Shown here piece by piece: positions 1 through 9,409 of a DNA stretch of 64,000 bases. The notes under the pieces were generated by a model. It ran no database searches, was not told the origin of the DNA, and saw nothing but the letters and a program-made list of their open reading frames with translations. The stretch is taken from positions 53,715 through 117,714 of the forward strand of contig JAGONC010000007.1 of the NCBI GenBank assembly GCA_017993235.1, read 5' to 3'. Positions within the stretch are counted from its first letter, which is position 1. Every line of letters starts with the position of its first letter. Source of the stretch: Lentimicrobiaceae bacterium. Lineage in GTDB: Bacteria; Bacteroidota; Bacteroidia; Bacteroidales; JAGONC01. The translations under genes were made by a program, and so were the position numbers.

Positions 1-52
1 AAAGGTAAAGAGCAAAGAGTAAATTTCAAATTCAAAAATATTCATCTGGAAC

Positions 53-655
53 ATGAAGAGGACAAGATTGCTGAATTATCGTATCCGGATGGTATTTTAT
101 CCGGTCCTGTTCATTTCCAACAAGATCAATTGGAGGTTTGGCAGGCCGTTCAGGTGTGAGGGAATGGATGTGGAAACCATTCGTCATCTTCTGCAGCCGG
201 GGATGATCATCCTCTCGCACAAGGAATTTGAATTTACCAATCTGTTCATCAGGGGATACTGGAAGCATTCGGCCATCATCATGGATCACGACATGCTGAT
301 CGAGGCTACCGGCAAGGGCGTAGCGCTCAAACGCATCGATGAGTTCATCATGGAGGTGGATGATTATGTCATCCTTCGGCCAACATTTTGCGATTCAGAA
401 CTCATGGAAGAGACCTGCCGCTATGTACGCCGCGTGATCGGATACCCCTATAACTATGCTTTCTTACATGGCATAAGGGCCTTTTATTGTTCGGAGTTGA
501 TCTACTGGGCTTACCGGCTGGCCTGCCATCATTTACCGCAGCGGCAGGAGATGGAGAGGAGGGTGAGAGGGAGGATCCTCAATCCTCAGGATATTTTTGA
601 GTCGAAAGACATCTGGCAGACGGTTTTTTACGTGAATGCTGCTTCGCAGCAGTAA
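53..655 (+). CDS. YiiX/YebB-like NlpC/P60-superfamily cysteine hydrolase
   Basis: This 200-residue protein has the layout of the permuted papain-like amidases of the YiiX/YebB group. A conserved His lies in KHSAIIM (His72) and the candidate nucleophile in FYCSELIYWAY (Cys146), the order typical of permuted NlpC/P60 folds. Such enzymes are thought to cleave amide or ester bonds in cell-wall or lipid substrates; the substrate here is unknown. There is no clear signal peptide, although the first 25 residues are hydrophobic and basic and could associate with the membrane. The ATG at 53 is the first in frame; the next is at 89. The gene stands alone, convergent with the fucose operon. Confidence 0.72.
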   Translation: MKRTRLLNYRIRMVFYPVLFISNKINWRFGRPFRCEGMDVETIRHLLQPGMIILSHKEFEFTNLFIRGYWKHSAIIMDHDMLIEATGKGVALKRIDEFIMEVDDYVILRPTFCDSELMEETCRYVRRVIGYPYNYAFLHGIRAFYCSELIYWAYRLACHHLPQRQEMERRVRGRILNPQDIFESKDIWQTVFYVNAASQQ

Positions 656-713
656 AACGGCGCAGTCCAAATTGTAACTCCGCGCTCCCAAATGATTAGG
701 ACCTGAATCGATG

Positions 714-1958
714 TTAAGCGCGTATCCTGTGCCCCCGCAAAGCATAATACAAAATGAAAAGGAACAGGGGAATCGGCACGAAAAAGCCTGCCGACATGCC
801 ATGGATATCGGAAATGTATCCCATTAGGGGAGGGAATATGGCACCGCCCACAATCGCCATCACAATAAAGGAGGATGCCTTTTTCGTTTTTGGTCCCAGG
901 TCCTTGATGCCCAGTGCAAAAATGGTCGGGAACATGACCGACATGAAAAAGAACACGGCGTACAGGGAAACCAGGGACACCCATCCCAGGTGAGAACCCA
1001 CAACCGGCAGCAGTAAAACGCACAGTGCAGCGTATATGGCCAGAAGACGCACCGGTTTCATGATCCCCATCAGGTAACTGCCCGACATACGCCCGATCAT
1101 GAACAGGGCAAATCCGATGGATAAAAAATACGGGCCGTTACTGACATCGAAGCGCGGATGCTGTCCTTCATCGGTCACAAAATTGATCAGGTAGCTGAAA
1201 ATGCCCGTCTGGGCAGCCACATAGCAAAACTGTGCGATGACTCCCAACACAAAATGATGCTGCCTGATCAGTGGTATGAAAAACGAAGGTTTCTCTTCAA
1301 TCCCGTTGACATGTACTCCATGAGCGATGTCGATATCCTCTTCCGATATTTCGGGAAGGGGGAGCCGGGAGAAGACAAGTGCAACCATCAGCACCACCAA
1401 TCCGATGATGCTCAGAGGCCAGATCAGGGAAGCAAGTTTTTCCCCTTCCACATGGCTCTGGTTGCTGTAAATGGACAATGCGATCAGGGGTCCGATCACC
1501 CAGGCGAGCCCGTTGAACGACTGTGAAAAATTGATGCGCTGTTCGGCGGATTCCCGTGGTCCCAGTTTTGTCGTGTAAGGATTGGCAGCAGTTTCGAGGG
1601 TAGCCAGCCCACAGCCAATGATGAACAGGCAGATCAGAAAGATCCAGAATGATTCCAGGGAAGTAGTGCCTGCGATTAGAAAGGCACCGGCTGCAAACAG
1701 TGACAATCCCAACGTAATTCCTTTCCTGTATCCAAATCTCCTCATGAAATAGCCCGCAGGTAAGGCCATGGTGAAATAGGCCCCGTACAGTGAAAACTGA
1801 ATGAAGCTCGATTGCCATTTCATCAGATGAAGGATCTGCTGAAAATGTTTATCCAGCGTATCAATCATCCCATGGGCGATTCCCCAGAGAAAAAACAGGG
1901 AGGTGATCATAATGAAAGGCAACAGAAACTCCCTGGTCGTCAATTTGTTTTTTACCAT
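714..1958 (-). CDS. fucP: L-fucose:H+ symporter (MFS permease)
   Basis: This is a 414-residue, 12-helix major facilitator protein of the FucP subfamily. Two acidic residues known to be needed in E. coli FucP have counterparts: Asp33 in GMIDTL of helix 1 and Glu122 in LETAANP of helix 4. The motif PAGYFMRRFGYRKG between helices 2 and 3 is also family-typical. It should import L-fucose across the inner membrane with protons. It is the last gene of a four-gene minus-strand operon, starting 21 bases after the fucI stop, which supports fucose rather than another sugar as substrate. Confidence 0.9.
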   Translation of the reverse strand: MVKNKLTTREFLLPFIMITSLFFLWGIAHGMIDTLDKHFQQILHLMKWQSSFIQFSLYGAYFTMALPAGYFMRRFGYRKGITLGLSLFAAGAFLIAGTTSLESFWIFLICLFIIGCGLATLETAANPYTTKLGPRESAEQRINFSQSFNGLAWVIGPLIALSIYSNQSHVEGEKLASLIWPLSIIGLVVLMVALVFSRLPLPEISEEDIDIAHGVHVNGIEEKPSFFIPLIRQHHFVLGVIAQFCYVAAQTGIFSYLINFVTDEGQHPRFDVSNGPYFLSIGFALFMIGRMSGSYLMGIMKPVRLLAIYAALCVLLLPVVGSHLGWVSLVSLYAVFFFMSVMFPTIFALGIKDLGPKTKKASSFIVMAIVGGAIFPPLMGYISDIHGMSAGFFVPIPLFLFILYYALRGHRIRA

Positions 1959-1979
1959 AGCCTGAAGATCATCGGGATT

Positions 1980-3779
1980 TTACCTGTAAAGAGCACCAAG
2001 TGTTTTGCACGCCCTGTAATCCTGACCTTCCTTATCCATTCCGAATGCGTTCCACATGCCGGGGCGGAAGATCTTCTGGTCGGGGATGTTATGCATGCAC
2101 ACGGGGATCCTGAGCATGGAGGCCAGCGTGACCAGGTCAGCGCCGATATGTCCGTAGCTGACGGCTCCATGGTTGGCTCCCCAGTTTGCCATTACCGTAT
2201 AGACGTCGGTGAAGGCTCCCTGCCCGGTAAGGCGGGGGGCAAACCAGGTGGTGGGCCAGGTGCGGTCGGTACGCTCATTCAACTTATGGTGAACCTTTTC
2301 CGGCAGGTCGATGCTCCACCCTTCAGCCAGTTGCAGTACCGGGCCCAGGCCTTTTACAAGGTTGATGCGGCTCATGGTGAGCGGCATGCCGCCTTTCGAC
2401 AGGTAACCCGACGAGTACCCTCCGCCCCTGAAATATTCTGTTGTGGCTGGATACCAGGTGGTTGCCTCCAGGCAGGCATGTACCTCAGCCTCGGAGATCT
2501 CCCAGAACGGTTTCATGGCAGGTTCTCCACTGACTGTCTGCCGCCCGGTGCCATCCAGCGTGGCAGCCCCTGAGTTCAGCAGGTGAATGAATCCATTACC
2601 GGCCAGTCCTGTGGGTTCTACTCCGATAACCCGCTTCACAGCATCCGGGCTCCAGTAGGTGCGTACATCGGCAAAGATCTGGGCGGTATGGGTGAGAAGG
2701 TGGCCAAACAGCATCGCGACACCATTGAGCGAATCATTCTCGGTAGCCACGAGGATGGGCTGGCGGATACCGTTCCAGTCGAAAGAGGAATTCAGGATGG
2801 CTTCCAGGAAGTCGCCATTGGGAAAATGGTCGGTCCATTGCCGCTGACCCTGGAATCCACCGAGAATGGCATTATGACCCAATGACTCTTCGATGAATCC
2901 CATCTCCGCAAGGCGAGGATTGCCCTTCATCAGGTCGCGGGCGATCATCGCCATTTTCACAACAAATTCCCAGGTTGCATCTTTTCGCTGCCGGCTGTGT
3001 TGCCTGGATGGCGGATTGAAATCAGCGCCTTCCCTGCAGTTTTTTTTCACCCAGCGCATCGCGCTGCCGAATTCAGCCGGATCGAAAATACCCTGATCAA
3101 TGCGCCGGAAAAACTCGGTCATGTCGGTATATTCGTTCCTCATGCCAAGCCAGCTCTGGAAAAAGTCTTCGCTGACCATGCTTCCGGCTATGCCCATGGA
3201 CACGGAGCCCATGGAAAGATAGGATCTGCCCTGCATGATGGTTACTGCCAGGCCTGCTCCGGCAAATCGAAGAAGCTTTTCCTGAACATCGGGGTGAATG
3301 GATCCATCACCGGCATCCTGCACATTTTTCCCGTAAATACCGAATGCTGGAATGCCTTTCTGGTTGTGCCCGGCCAGTGCTGCCGCCAGGTACACTGCCC
3401 CGGGGCGCTCGGTTCCGTTGAATCCCCAGATCGCTTTCGGGTAAAGCGGATCCATGTCGATGGTCTCACTGCCGTAGCACCAGCAGGGGGTGACGGTCAG
3501 GGTAAGCCCGACACCGCTCCTTTTAAACGTATCGGCAGTCCTGGCTGCTTCCGCAACACCACCGATGCAGGTATCGGCGATGACGCATTCTGCTGGTTCG
3601 CCATCCGGATACCGGAGATGACTGCTGAGGAACCGGGCAGCCGTTTGGGCCATCTGCATGGTCTGCTCCTCCAGCGATTCACGCACGCCATCCCGCCGTC
3701 CGTCAATGACGGGCCGGATACCTATTTTGGGAAATGACGATGGAAAGTTCCTGGCGGTTTGAGTATCTGATGTGCTCAT
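1980..3779 (-). CDS. fucI: L-fucose isomerase
   Basis: This 599-residue enzyme interconverts L-fucose and L-fuculose and can often also use D-arabinose. The sequence is FucI-like throughout: [20 protein letters not shown] at the N-terminus, [17 protein letters not shown], and a metal/active-site segment with [22 protein letters not shown] and [13 protein letters not shown]. These contain the acidic residues that bind Mn in E. coli FucI. The ATG at 3779 is preferred; a GTG directly before it could add one residue. It lies 47 bases after the kinase gene and 21 bases before fucP, inside one operon. Length matches the family (about 590 residues). Confidence 0.95.
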   Translation of the reverse strand: MSTSDTQTARNFPSSFPKIGIRPVIDGRRDGVRESLEEQTMQMAQTAARFLSSHLRYPDGEPAECVIADTCIGGVAEAARTADTFKRSGVGLTLTVTPCWCYGSETIDMDPLYPKAIWGFNGTERPGAVYLAAALAGHNQKGIPAFGIYGKNVQDAGDGSIHPDVQEKLLRFAGAGLAVTIMQGRSYLSMGSVSMGIAGSMVSEDFFQSWLGMRNEYTDMTEFFRRIDQGIFDPAEFGSAMRWVKKNCREGADFNPPSRQHSRQRKDATWEFVVKMAMIARDLMKGNPRLAEMGFIEESLGHNAILGGFQGQRQWTDHFPNGDFLEAILNSSFDWNGIRQPILVATENDSLNGVAMLFGHLLTHTAQIFADVRTYWSPDAVKRVIGVEPTGLAGNGFIHLLNSGAATLDGTGRQTVSGEPAMKPFWEISEAEVHACLEATTWYPATTEYFRGGGYSSGYLSKGGMPLTMSRINLVKGLGPVLQLAEGWSIDLPEKVHHKLNERTDRTWPTTWFAPRLTGQGAFTDVYTVMANWGANHGAVSYGHIGADLVTLASMLRIPVCMHNIPDQKIFRPGMWNAFGMDKEGQDYRACKTLGALYR

Positions 3780-3826
3780 CACTTGTAAATAATTGGATAT
3801 TAATTAGTATAAAATTGTTATTAATG

Positions 3827-5299
3827 TCAAGGTCGGCCAGACACTATGCCGGTATAGCGCATGAAGGCATCGTCCCATTGCCCGGTATTTTCAGGGTAAT
3901 AATTTTTCACCGGACAATTTCTCCTCACCAGCATTCTGGCTTCATCCAGCGTTTTCAATTGACCGTCAGCCATTGCCTGGCAGAGAATGCTGCCGGTAGC
4001 CGTTCCCTCAGCCAGCGCAGCAGAAACGGATTTACCTGTGGCGCTGGCCGTAAGCTGGCATAGGAGTTCATTCCGGACTCCCCCGCCCGTGATATAGATC
4101 TCATCTACAGGCTTCCCGCGCAACCGTTCAATGTGCTGCAGGGTGTACCTGTATTTCATGGCCAGCGATTCAAGGATGATTCTGATCAACGTTCCGCGGT
4201 CTCTGGGCCGACACTGGCCAGTCTGTTCCAAATATTCCATGATGGCTGATGGCATGTTGCCGGGATGTTGAAATCGAGTATGATCAACATCAATAAAACC
4301 CCTGTGCGGCTTTGCCTCCAGGGCCATACCGATGAGCCGGTCCCAGGAATAACCGGCATTTTTCCAGAACCGTTTGCATTCCTGGAGAAGCCACAGCCCG
4401 GTATGGTTCTTCAGGATATGCCAGTTGCCACCCAGGCCACTTTCGTTGGAGAAGTTCATGGCAAAGGATTGTTTGCTGATCACGGGGCTTGGACTTTCAT
4501 ATCCCATCAGCGACCAGGTCCCGGAGCTGATGAAGGCCCAGTCACCGCCACGGGCTGGAATTGCCGTTACGGCTGAATTGGTGTCGTGGGTGGCCACAGC
4601 CACAACAGGTACCGGCGGCATACCGGTGATGTTGCAGACGACCTGACAGAGATGGCCAATGGTAGTCCCCGGCTTCACCACTTCCTGCATCAATCCTCTG
4701 CGTACTCCTATCAGTTCAAATAGTTCCTCATCCCATTCATTGCTGATTGGATTGAAAAGTTGCGATGTGGATGCAAAGCTCAGTTCGGTCTTTTTTTCAC
4801 CGGTGAGAAAAAAAGTAAGCAGATCTGGGATGAACAACAGGCTGCTGGCAGCCTGCAGAATTTCAGGATGGGACTGCCCTGCAGAATACAATTGGCAAAG
4901 GGTAGTGTAGGATGCCGGTGAGATCCCGGTATGCCGGTAGAGTTCAGCTGCGGGCATCCTCTCAGTCAATTCTTCCATCGAATGGGTCGTGCGTGGATCC
5001 CGGTACGTATAGGGCATCCCCATCAATGTATCATCGGAGGCCAGCAGTCCGTAGTCCACACCCCAGGTATCGATTCCCACTGAGACGGGGACGATTTCTT
5101 CTTTCCGGATGTATTGTTGAAGTCCGGCAATGATCTCCCTGTACAAATGCAGGATATCCCAGTGGAATTTTTTTCCCACCTGTACCATACCGTTGGGAAA
5201 CCTGTGAATTTCCTTCAGTATCAGCTGTTCCCTGTCCAGCGAACCCAGGATCAGGCGCCCGCTGTCAGCCCCAAGATCAATGCTGATGTAATGCCTCAT
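3827..5299 (-). CDS. rhaB: Rhamnulokinase-type FGGY carbohydrate kinase (probable L-fuculokinase role)
   Basis: This 490-residue FGGY-family kinase resembles RhaB more than FucK. It starts with the phosphate-binding IDLGADSGRLILG and has the RhaB-like segments YRDPRTTHSM, THDTNSAV, SSGTWSLMGYES and GLWLLQE. The C-terminal nucleotide-binding motif is ITGGGVRNELLCQL. The family phosphorylates ketohexoses at O1. Because it sits between fucI and a class II aldolase, its natural substrate is probably L-fuculose, although L-rhamnulose is the substrate of its closest characterised relatives. Its ATG overlaps the aldolase stop as ATGA, so the two are probably translationally coupled. Confidence 0.85.
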   Translation of the reverse strand: MRHYISIDLGADSGRLILGSLDREQLILKEIHRFPNGMVQVGKKFHWDILHLYREIIAGLQQYIRKEEIVPVSVGIDTWGVDYGLLASDDTLMGMPYTYRDPRTTHSMEELTERMPAAELYRHTGISPASYTTLCQLYSAGQSHPEILQAASSLLFIPDLLTFFLTGEKKTELSFASTSQLFNPISNEWDEELFELIGVRRGLMQEVVKPGTTIGHLCQVVCNITGMPPVPVVAVATHDTNSAVTAIPARGGDWAFISSGTWSLMGYESPSPVISKQSFAMNFSNESGLGGNWHILKNHTGLWLLQECKRFWKNAGYSWDRLIGMALEAKPHRGFIDVDHTRFQHPGNMPSAIMEYLEQTGQCRPRDRGTLIRIILESLAMKYRYTLQHIERLRGKPVDEIYITGGGVRNELLCQLTASATGKSVSAALAEGTATGSILCQAMADGQLKTLDEARMLVRRNCPVKNYYPENTGQWDDAFMRYTGIVSGRP

Positions 5300-6126
5300 C
5301 CGCCTGTTCCACGATTAAACTTTTCGGCCAGTCCATTCAGTTCCAGCAATTGTTCGCTGGTCAACCCTTCGGGATCAAAGCCTGCCGATTTGCACAGGAA
5401 CCATATCCTTGCACATTTACAAACGATATCCATCAGGTCGAAGGAATCGTACACCGTGTGGCCAATAGCAAAGACGCCATGTTTTTCCCAGATGACGACA
5501 TCATGCTGCTGGAGTTCGGAAATGGTACGGGAAGCTATTTCGGCCGTTCCCGGCAATGTATAGGGTACAAATCCAACCCCTCCGGGAATAAATACCATCG
5601 TTTCTGGATGCATGCTCCAGAGGATCCTGTTGATGGCTTCCGGAGTTTTAAAGGACGGTGACTGCGAAAGGGCGATTATTTCCGTGGCATGAGTATGGAT
5701 CACAGCTTTTTCTCCCGTCTGACGCTTTGCGATCATCTGATGGATACCGAGGTGAGTGGAAAGCTCTGAAGTGGGCTGCACATCGTCGGTGGTGTGCAAA
5801 TCCTTGGAGATCATGCGATACATGGTCCCATCGTTGTTCACGTTGATCAGAACGGCATTACGGAGTGGTTTATGGGCAATATCGCGCATTCGCTTGCCTG
5901 TACCCGTAATGAAAAAACTCATGCCTGCCAGTTCCGGAAATGAAGCTGGCAGTGGATATTCCGGATGAAGACCCCGTTTTCCGATTCCCTCACCGAACAT
6001 CGTACTGACATTGACAGAGATGTTTCCGGCGTTTCGTTCAGCCCAGCCCTTGAGCCACAGGTAGTCAGCCACACATGCAACCTCTTCTGCAACTTTTTTG
6101 AATTTCTTATTGCCCGCTATTTTCAT
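5296..6126 (-). CDS. rhaD: Class II rhamnulose-1-phosphate-type aldolase (probable L-fuculose-1-phosphate cleavage)
   Basis: This 276-residue zinc aldolase matches the RhaD type (E. coli RhaD 274 residues) rather than the shorter FucA type. Zinc ligands are His144 and His146 in VIHTHAT and His216 in WEKHGVF. The catalytic acid is Glu121 in TSELSTH, equivalent to E. coli Glu117. The phosphate-binding loops ERNAGNIS and FITGTGK are present. It splits the ketose-1-phosphate into DHAP and lactaldehyde. The ATG at 6126 is chosen because the protein then begins like RhaD; a GTG at 6159 is the alternative. It is the first gene of the operon and has a promoter box about 55 bases upstream. Confidence 0.87.
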   Translation of the reverse strand: MKIAGNKKFKKVAEEVACVADYLWLKGWAERNAGNISVNVSTMFGEGIGKRGLHPEYPLPASFPELAGMSFFITGTGKRMRDIAHKPLRNAVLINVNNDGTMYRMISKDLHTTDDVQPTSELSTHLGIHQMIAKRQTGEKAVIHTHATEIIALSQSPSFKTPEAINRILWSMHPETMVFIPGGVGFVPYTLPGTAEIASRTISELQQHDVVIWEKHGVFAIGHTVYDSFDLMDIVCKCARIWFLCKSAGFDPEGLTSEQLLELNGLAEKFNRGTGG

Positions 6127-6181
6127 CGTAATGAAGGTAACATAGGATACATCAACCACACCGGTCCGTATCAGAATAAAG

Positions 6182-6189
6182 CAAATATA
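6182..6189 (-). promoter_or_regulatory. -7 promoter box of the fucose operon
   Basis: Read on the minus strand this is TATATTTG, an exact match to the Bacteroidota -7 consensus TAnnTTTG. It is followed by about 55 bases to the chosen aldolase ATG. No good -33 TTTG is seen. Confidence 0.55.
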
Positions 6190-6203
6190 TCTTAAAATAA
6201 GAT
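6189..6203. promoter_or_regulatory. Dyad overlapping the fucose operon promoter (possible operator)
   Basis: ATCTTA-AAA-TAAGAT is a perfect 6-base inverted repeat with a 3-base spacer that touches the upstream end of the TATATTTG box. A repressor or activator bound here would control promoter access. No regulator gene is next to the operon in this window, so the binding protein is unknown. Confidence 0.35.
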
Positions 6204-6280
6204 CGCCTTGCCACCCGTCTCAATGTTTTTCAAAGGATAATATTCTAAATTTTGGCCGATTCAAACATCATCATCCACTT

Positions 6281-6451
6281 ATGGAAGAAGGAAGGTTCAG
6301 GGATCCGACCGTTGCTTCACTGGCAGGCATACGTGATTTTTTCGCAAAGCAGCAGCCGTCGGGGAACCCGTGTCATCATGGGCTGCCGCAGCCAGATGCC
6401 GTAGGAGGGGAAAAAGCTATGGGAAGAGTCACTTGTGTTTTAATCAATTAA
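6281..6451 (+). CDS. Possible small ORF, 56 residues, unknown
   Basis: An ATG-initiated frame of 56 codons lies in the 371-base gap between the aldolase and the zinc protease. It begins MEEGRFRDPTVASLAGIRDF and ends VTCVLIN. The first 25 residues look protein-like, while the middle (QPSGNPCHHGLPQPD) does not. No domain is recognised and no secretion signal is present. It may be a remnant of a larger gene or chance. The rest of the gap (6452-6530) holds a short GGTAC-rich repetitive stretch and no further gene. Confidence 0.2.
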   Translation: MEEGRFRDPTVASLAGIRDFFAKQQPSGNPCHHGLPQPDAVGGEKAMGRVTCVLIN

Positions 6452-6530
6452 CTTAACCACGAAGGTACACTAAGGTATTTACCAAGGTACTCAAAGTACA
6501 TTTGGTAAAAACTCAGCTTATCATATCAAC

Positions 6531-7379
6531 CTATATATATTCTGTATTGAACGTATCTCCCTGGTTCAGGTCGCCGGTGCGCCAGCCCCGGTTAAACCAG
6601 TTCACCCGTTGTGCTGACGTGCCATGCGTGAAGGAATCAGGGACAATATACCCCTGGGATTGTTTTTGAATCCGGTCATCACCCACCGAACCGGCTGCGT
6701 TAAACGCTTCATCCAGGTCGCCTTCCTCGAGGATGTTAGCCATCCGTTGCGCATGATGTGCCCAGACTCCGGCCAGAAAATCGGCCTGAAGCTCCAGCCG
6801 TACGTTCAGCTGGTTGTACTCTCTCTGATCGATCTGTCCCTGATAGGCCTGTACCTGCTCAAGGATTCCCAGTAGTTTCTGGACATGATGTCCTACCTCA
6901 TGGGAAATGATGTAGGCAATGGCAAAGTCGCCCGGCGCATTCAGCCGTGCCTGCATCTCCTCCAGAAAGTTCAGGTCGATGTACACTTTTTCATCGGATG
7001 GACAATAGAATGGTCCTGTGGCAGCGCTTGTAAAACCGCAGGCTGACTGCACCGCTGAGTTGAAAAGGACCAGCTTCGGCTGGCGGTACTGCATTCCCCC
7101 TGCTGTAAAGATACTGTCCCACACATTTTCCGTTTCGGCCAGCACCACCGCAACAAACTGAGCCAGTTCCTCCTCGTGGGCTGTTGGCTGATAATCGCCC
7201 TCTGTCACCTGACCGGTCTGAATGTTGTCGAGCAATCCCGTTGGATTACCGCCCAGCAACAGGATGATGATGACAATGATGATGGTTCCCAGTCCCCCAC
7301 CCAGGGCTATTTTCCCGCCGCTCACACCACCCCGGCGGTCTTCTACATTGGTACTTTGACGTCTGCCTTGCCAGCGCAT
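6531..7379 (-). CDS. ypfJ: YpfJ-family neutral zinc metallopeptidase
   Basis: This 282-residue protein has the layout of the YpfJ/KPN_02809 family. A basic N-terminus (MRWQGRRQSTNVEDRR) is followed by a glycine-rich run and one transmembrane helix at about residues 31-43. The catalytic domain carries the zinc motif HEVGH at residues 160-164, and a downstream ELQADFLAGVW segment supplies the third ligand. CGFTSAATGPFYCPSDEKVY is a family-typical stretch with two cysteines. The protease domain should face the periplasm. Its physiological substrate is not known. The gene is divergent from the type IX cargo gene and not in an operon. Confidence 0.88.
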   Translation of the reverse strand: MRWQGRRQSTNVEDRRGGVSGGKIALGGGLGTIIIVIIILLLGGNPTGLLDNIQTGQVTEGDYQPTAHEEELAQFVAVVLAETENVWDSIFTAGGMQYRQPKLVLFNSAVQSACGFTSAATGPFYCPSDEKVYIDLNFLEEMQARLNAPGDFAIAYIISHEVGHHVQKLLGILEQVQAYQGQIDQREYNQLNVRLELQADFLAGVWAHHAQRMANILEEGDLDEAFNAAGSVGDDRIQKQSQGYIVPDSFTHGTSAQRVNWFNRGWRTGDLNQGDTFNTEYI

Positions 7380-7490
7380 AATGTTAGGTTTTATGATGGA
7401 TAATGATTCCTATTTTGATGTAAAAATACACCAAATCATGATCGAATTAAATTAATCAATTCCACCCAGTATAAGTTTAGCAAAATTAAC

Positions 7491-7521
7491 TTGATTTCTC
7501 TTAAAAATGTTTATACTTTAG
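7491..7521 (+). promoter_or_regulatory. Candidate promoter of the type IX cargo gene
   Basis: TTG at 7491-7493 and TACTTTAG at 7514-7521 (one mismatch to TAnnTTTG) are separated by 20 bases, a spacing normal for Bacteroidota promoters. The start codon is 45 bases downstream. Confidence 0.35.
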
Positions 7522-7566
7522 TATGGGTAATTTCTATATATATAACCTATAATAATTCAATGCATT

Positions 7567-9243
7567 ATGAAAAAGATCCACCTCCTTTTTGCGTTTTTTA
7601 CCTTGTTTGCCCCGGGGATCGTCTTTGCTCAATGGAGCGATGATCCTGCGATCAACACGGCTGTTTGCACCGATCCGGGGGAGCAGACCCTGTGCAAAGT
7701 GGCCATAGGTGCCAATGACAATGTGTTCATCACTTATTTTGATTGGCAGTCAGGCAATTACAATGTCATGCTTCAGTACCTGAACAGGGATGGTTTTTTC
7801 CTGTGGAACCAGCCGGTACTGGTCAGCGACCATACCCAGGATTCATGGATATCAGATTATGATACCCGGGCCGATCATGAAGGAAATTGCCTGACCATTT
7901 TTTCCGATATCCGGAACGGGAATACGAATCCGGTGATCTATAAGATTTCTCCACAGGGAGAGCATCTGTGGGGTCCGGATGGGATCGTGGTCTCTACGGA
8001 TCCGACCGAGGAATACAGTCCGGTTTTGTGTGTTACCAGCGAGAACAAGGTGGTCACAGCATTTACCCGGAGTACGGACAGTAATTATCCGCTGGTGATG
8101 GTGGCCTATGACGAGAGCGGGAACGCCCTATGGCCTGAAGGAGGGATCGTTCTGGTTCCGGAAGGTAATCAGAGCTACTGGGTACCTGTCCTGATCCCGG
8201 TGTCGGGAGGTGACTTCATCGTTGTCGTTTCCCGACGGGACGGCACGGGCCTGTACGCTCCCCGCTATGTGTATGCCATGCGGTACCATATCGACGGGAC
8301 CCCTGCCTGGAGTCAGGAAGCGGTGATCACTGAAGCCGGAGGTATTAATTCGTGGACCGATATCCAGGTCAAGGCCGACAACAATGACGGAGTGATCGTT
8401 GCCTGGCACGATGACCGTAATTCCGACAATGTCAGCAGTTCATTTGTACAGCATGTGGATGGGGAGGGTAATCTGCTGCTTGCTGAAGATGGTGTGGAAC
8501 TCAGCCTGTCGCCGAACCACCAGCGGTTTTATCCCCAGATAGCCGGTCAGGATGAAACCGGTGATATTTATCTGTTCTGGTATGAGACTGATTACGACCA
8601 GAACTCTTCCGGGCTGGCCGGACAGGCGATCTCCTCCATCGGTACCCGTCTCTGGGGTGCCAACGGCAAGACCATCATTCCGCTGGGTGGATCGACGTAT
8701 AATATTTTTGGCGCTGACCTCCAGCAGGAGCAATGCTTTGTGTTCTACGGGGCTTATGGGTCTGCGTACAATGATGTCAGGATCAAGGCGACCTGCACCG
8801 ACCGGACAGGCAATTTTATCTGGCCCGACCAGCATATCTTTCTCTCGAATACGAACCAGGAGGTCATCCATCCTTTCCTGTCAGCCTATGCCAACCATCA
8901 ATGGATATTCGGCTTTACCAGTACCAGGGGAGGGACGTATGATATCTATGCCCAGAATATGAACGATGACGGGACGTTGGGGGTGAAACCCATCGGTATA
9001 ACAGAGACTGATGCCCCACACTTCACCTTTTATCCCAATCCGGTATCCGATAGGCTGACGATTCAGACCACTCATGCCGATCGGGTGCAGATATCCGATA
9101 TGACCGGTAAGACAGTACTTGAACAACCGGTAAATGATAGGGAAACCATCCTGGATGTAAGCTTTCTGGATGCGGGGATCTATTTCGTTAAGGTTACAGG
9201 AGAGCAGGGGGTTGAGGTAAAGAAGGTAGTACACTTTAAATAA
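7567..9243 (+). CDS. Secreted protein with type IX secretion (Por) C-terminal sorting domain
   Basis: This 558-residue protein starts with a signal peptide (MKKIHLLFAFFTLFAPGIVF, cleavage near AQW). The body has repeated blade-like units such as GEHLWGPDGIVVS, GNALWPEGGIVLV and GTRLWGANG, which suggests a beta-propeller. The last 75 residues form a type IX sorting domain: FYPNPVSDRLTI, VQISDMTGKTVL, LDAGIYFVKVTG and a basic end, KKVVHFK. It should cross the inner membrane by Sec and the outer membrane by type IX secretion and be surface-bound or released. No enzymatic motif is visible, so the function is unknown. A palindromic repeat begins at its stop codon. Confidence 0.85.
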   Translation: MKKIHLLFAFFTLFAPGIVFAQWSDDPAINTAVCTDPGEQTLCKVAIGANDNVFITYFDWQSGNYNVMLQYLNRDGFFLWNQPVLVSDHTQDSWISDYDTRADHEGNCLTIFSDIRNGNTNPVIYKISPQGEHLWGPDGIVVSTDPTEEYSPVLCVTSENKVVTAFTRSTDSNYPLVMVAYDESGNALWPEGGIVLVPEGNQSYWVPVLIPVSGGDFIVVVSRRDGTGLYAPRYVYAMRYHIDGTPAWSQEAVITEAGGINSWTDIQVKADNNDGVIVAWHDDRNSDNVSSSFVQHVDGEGNLLLAEDGVELSLSPNHQRFYPQIAGQDETGDIYLFWYETDYDQNSSGLAGQAISSIGTRLWGANGKTIIPLGGSTYNIFGADLQQEQCFVFYGAYGSAYNDVRIKATCTDRTGNFIWPDQHIFLSNTNQEVIHPFLSAYANHQWIFGFTSTRGGTYDIYAQNMNDDGTLGVKPIGITETDAPHFTFYPNPVSDRLTIQTTHADRVQISDMTGKTVLEQPVNDRETILDVSFLDAGIYFVKVTGEQGVEVKKVVHFK

Positions 9244-9405
9244 ATATCCAACATACGAACATACGAAGTTGAAGTAGAGTTGAAAGGCGAAGGCGATTGC
9301 AGATTTGAAGGTAGAAATGCGATTTCTTAATTCTAAATTCTAATCGTCAATCGCCTTCTACTTAACCTTCTACTTCAACTTCGAATATTCGAATGTTGGA
9401 TATTT
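9242..9405. repeat. Palindromic intergenic repeat, family 1, copy C
   Basis: About 160 bases with long imperfect complementary arms: the left arm reads AATATCCAACATACGAAC and the right arm ends CGAATGTTGGATATT. Inner words such as GAAGTTGAAGTAGA pair with TCTACTTCAACTTC. Two further copies lie at 20156-20305 and 20766-20915. It fills the space between the stop of the plus-strand cargo gene and the 3' end of minus-strand tRNA-Cys, so it could terminate transcription in both directions. Confidence 0.85.
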
Positions 9406-9409
9406 GAGG

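Noticed and set aside
53..289. Minus-strand frame opposite the YiiX-like gene (32-289)
   Set aside because: It is short, antisense to a gene with clear active-site motifs and has no promoter or family features.
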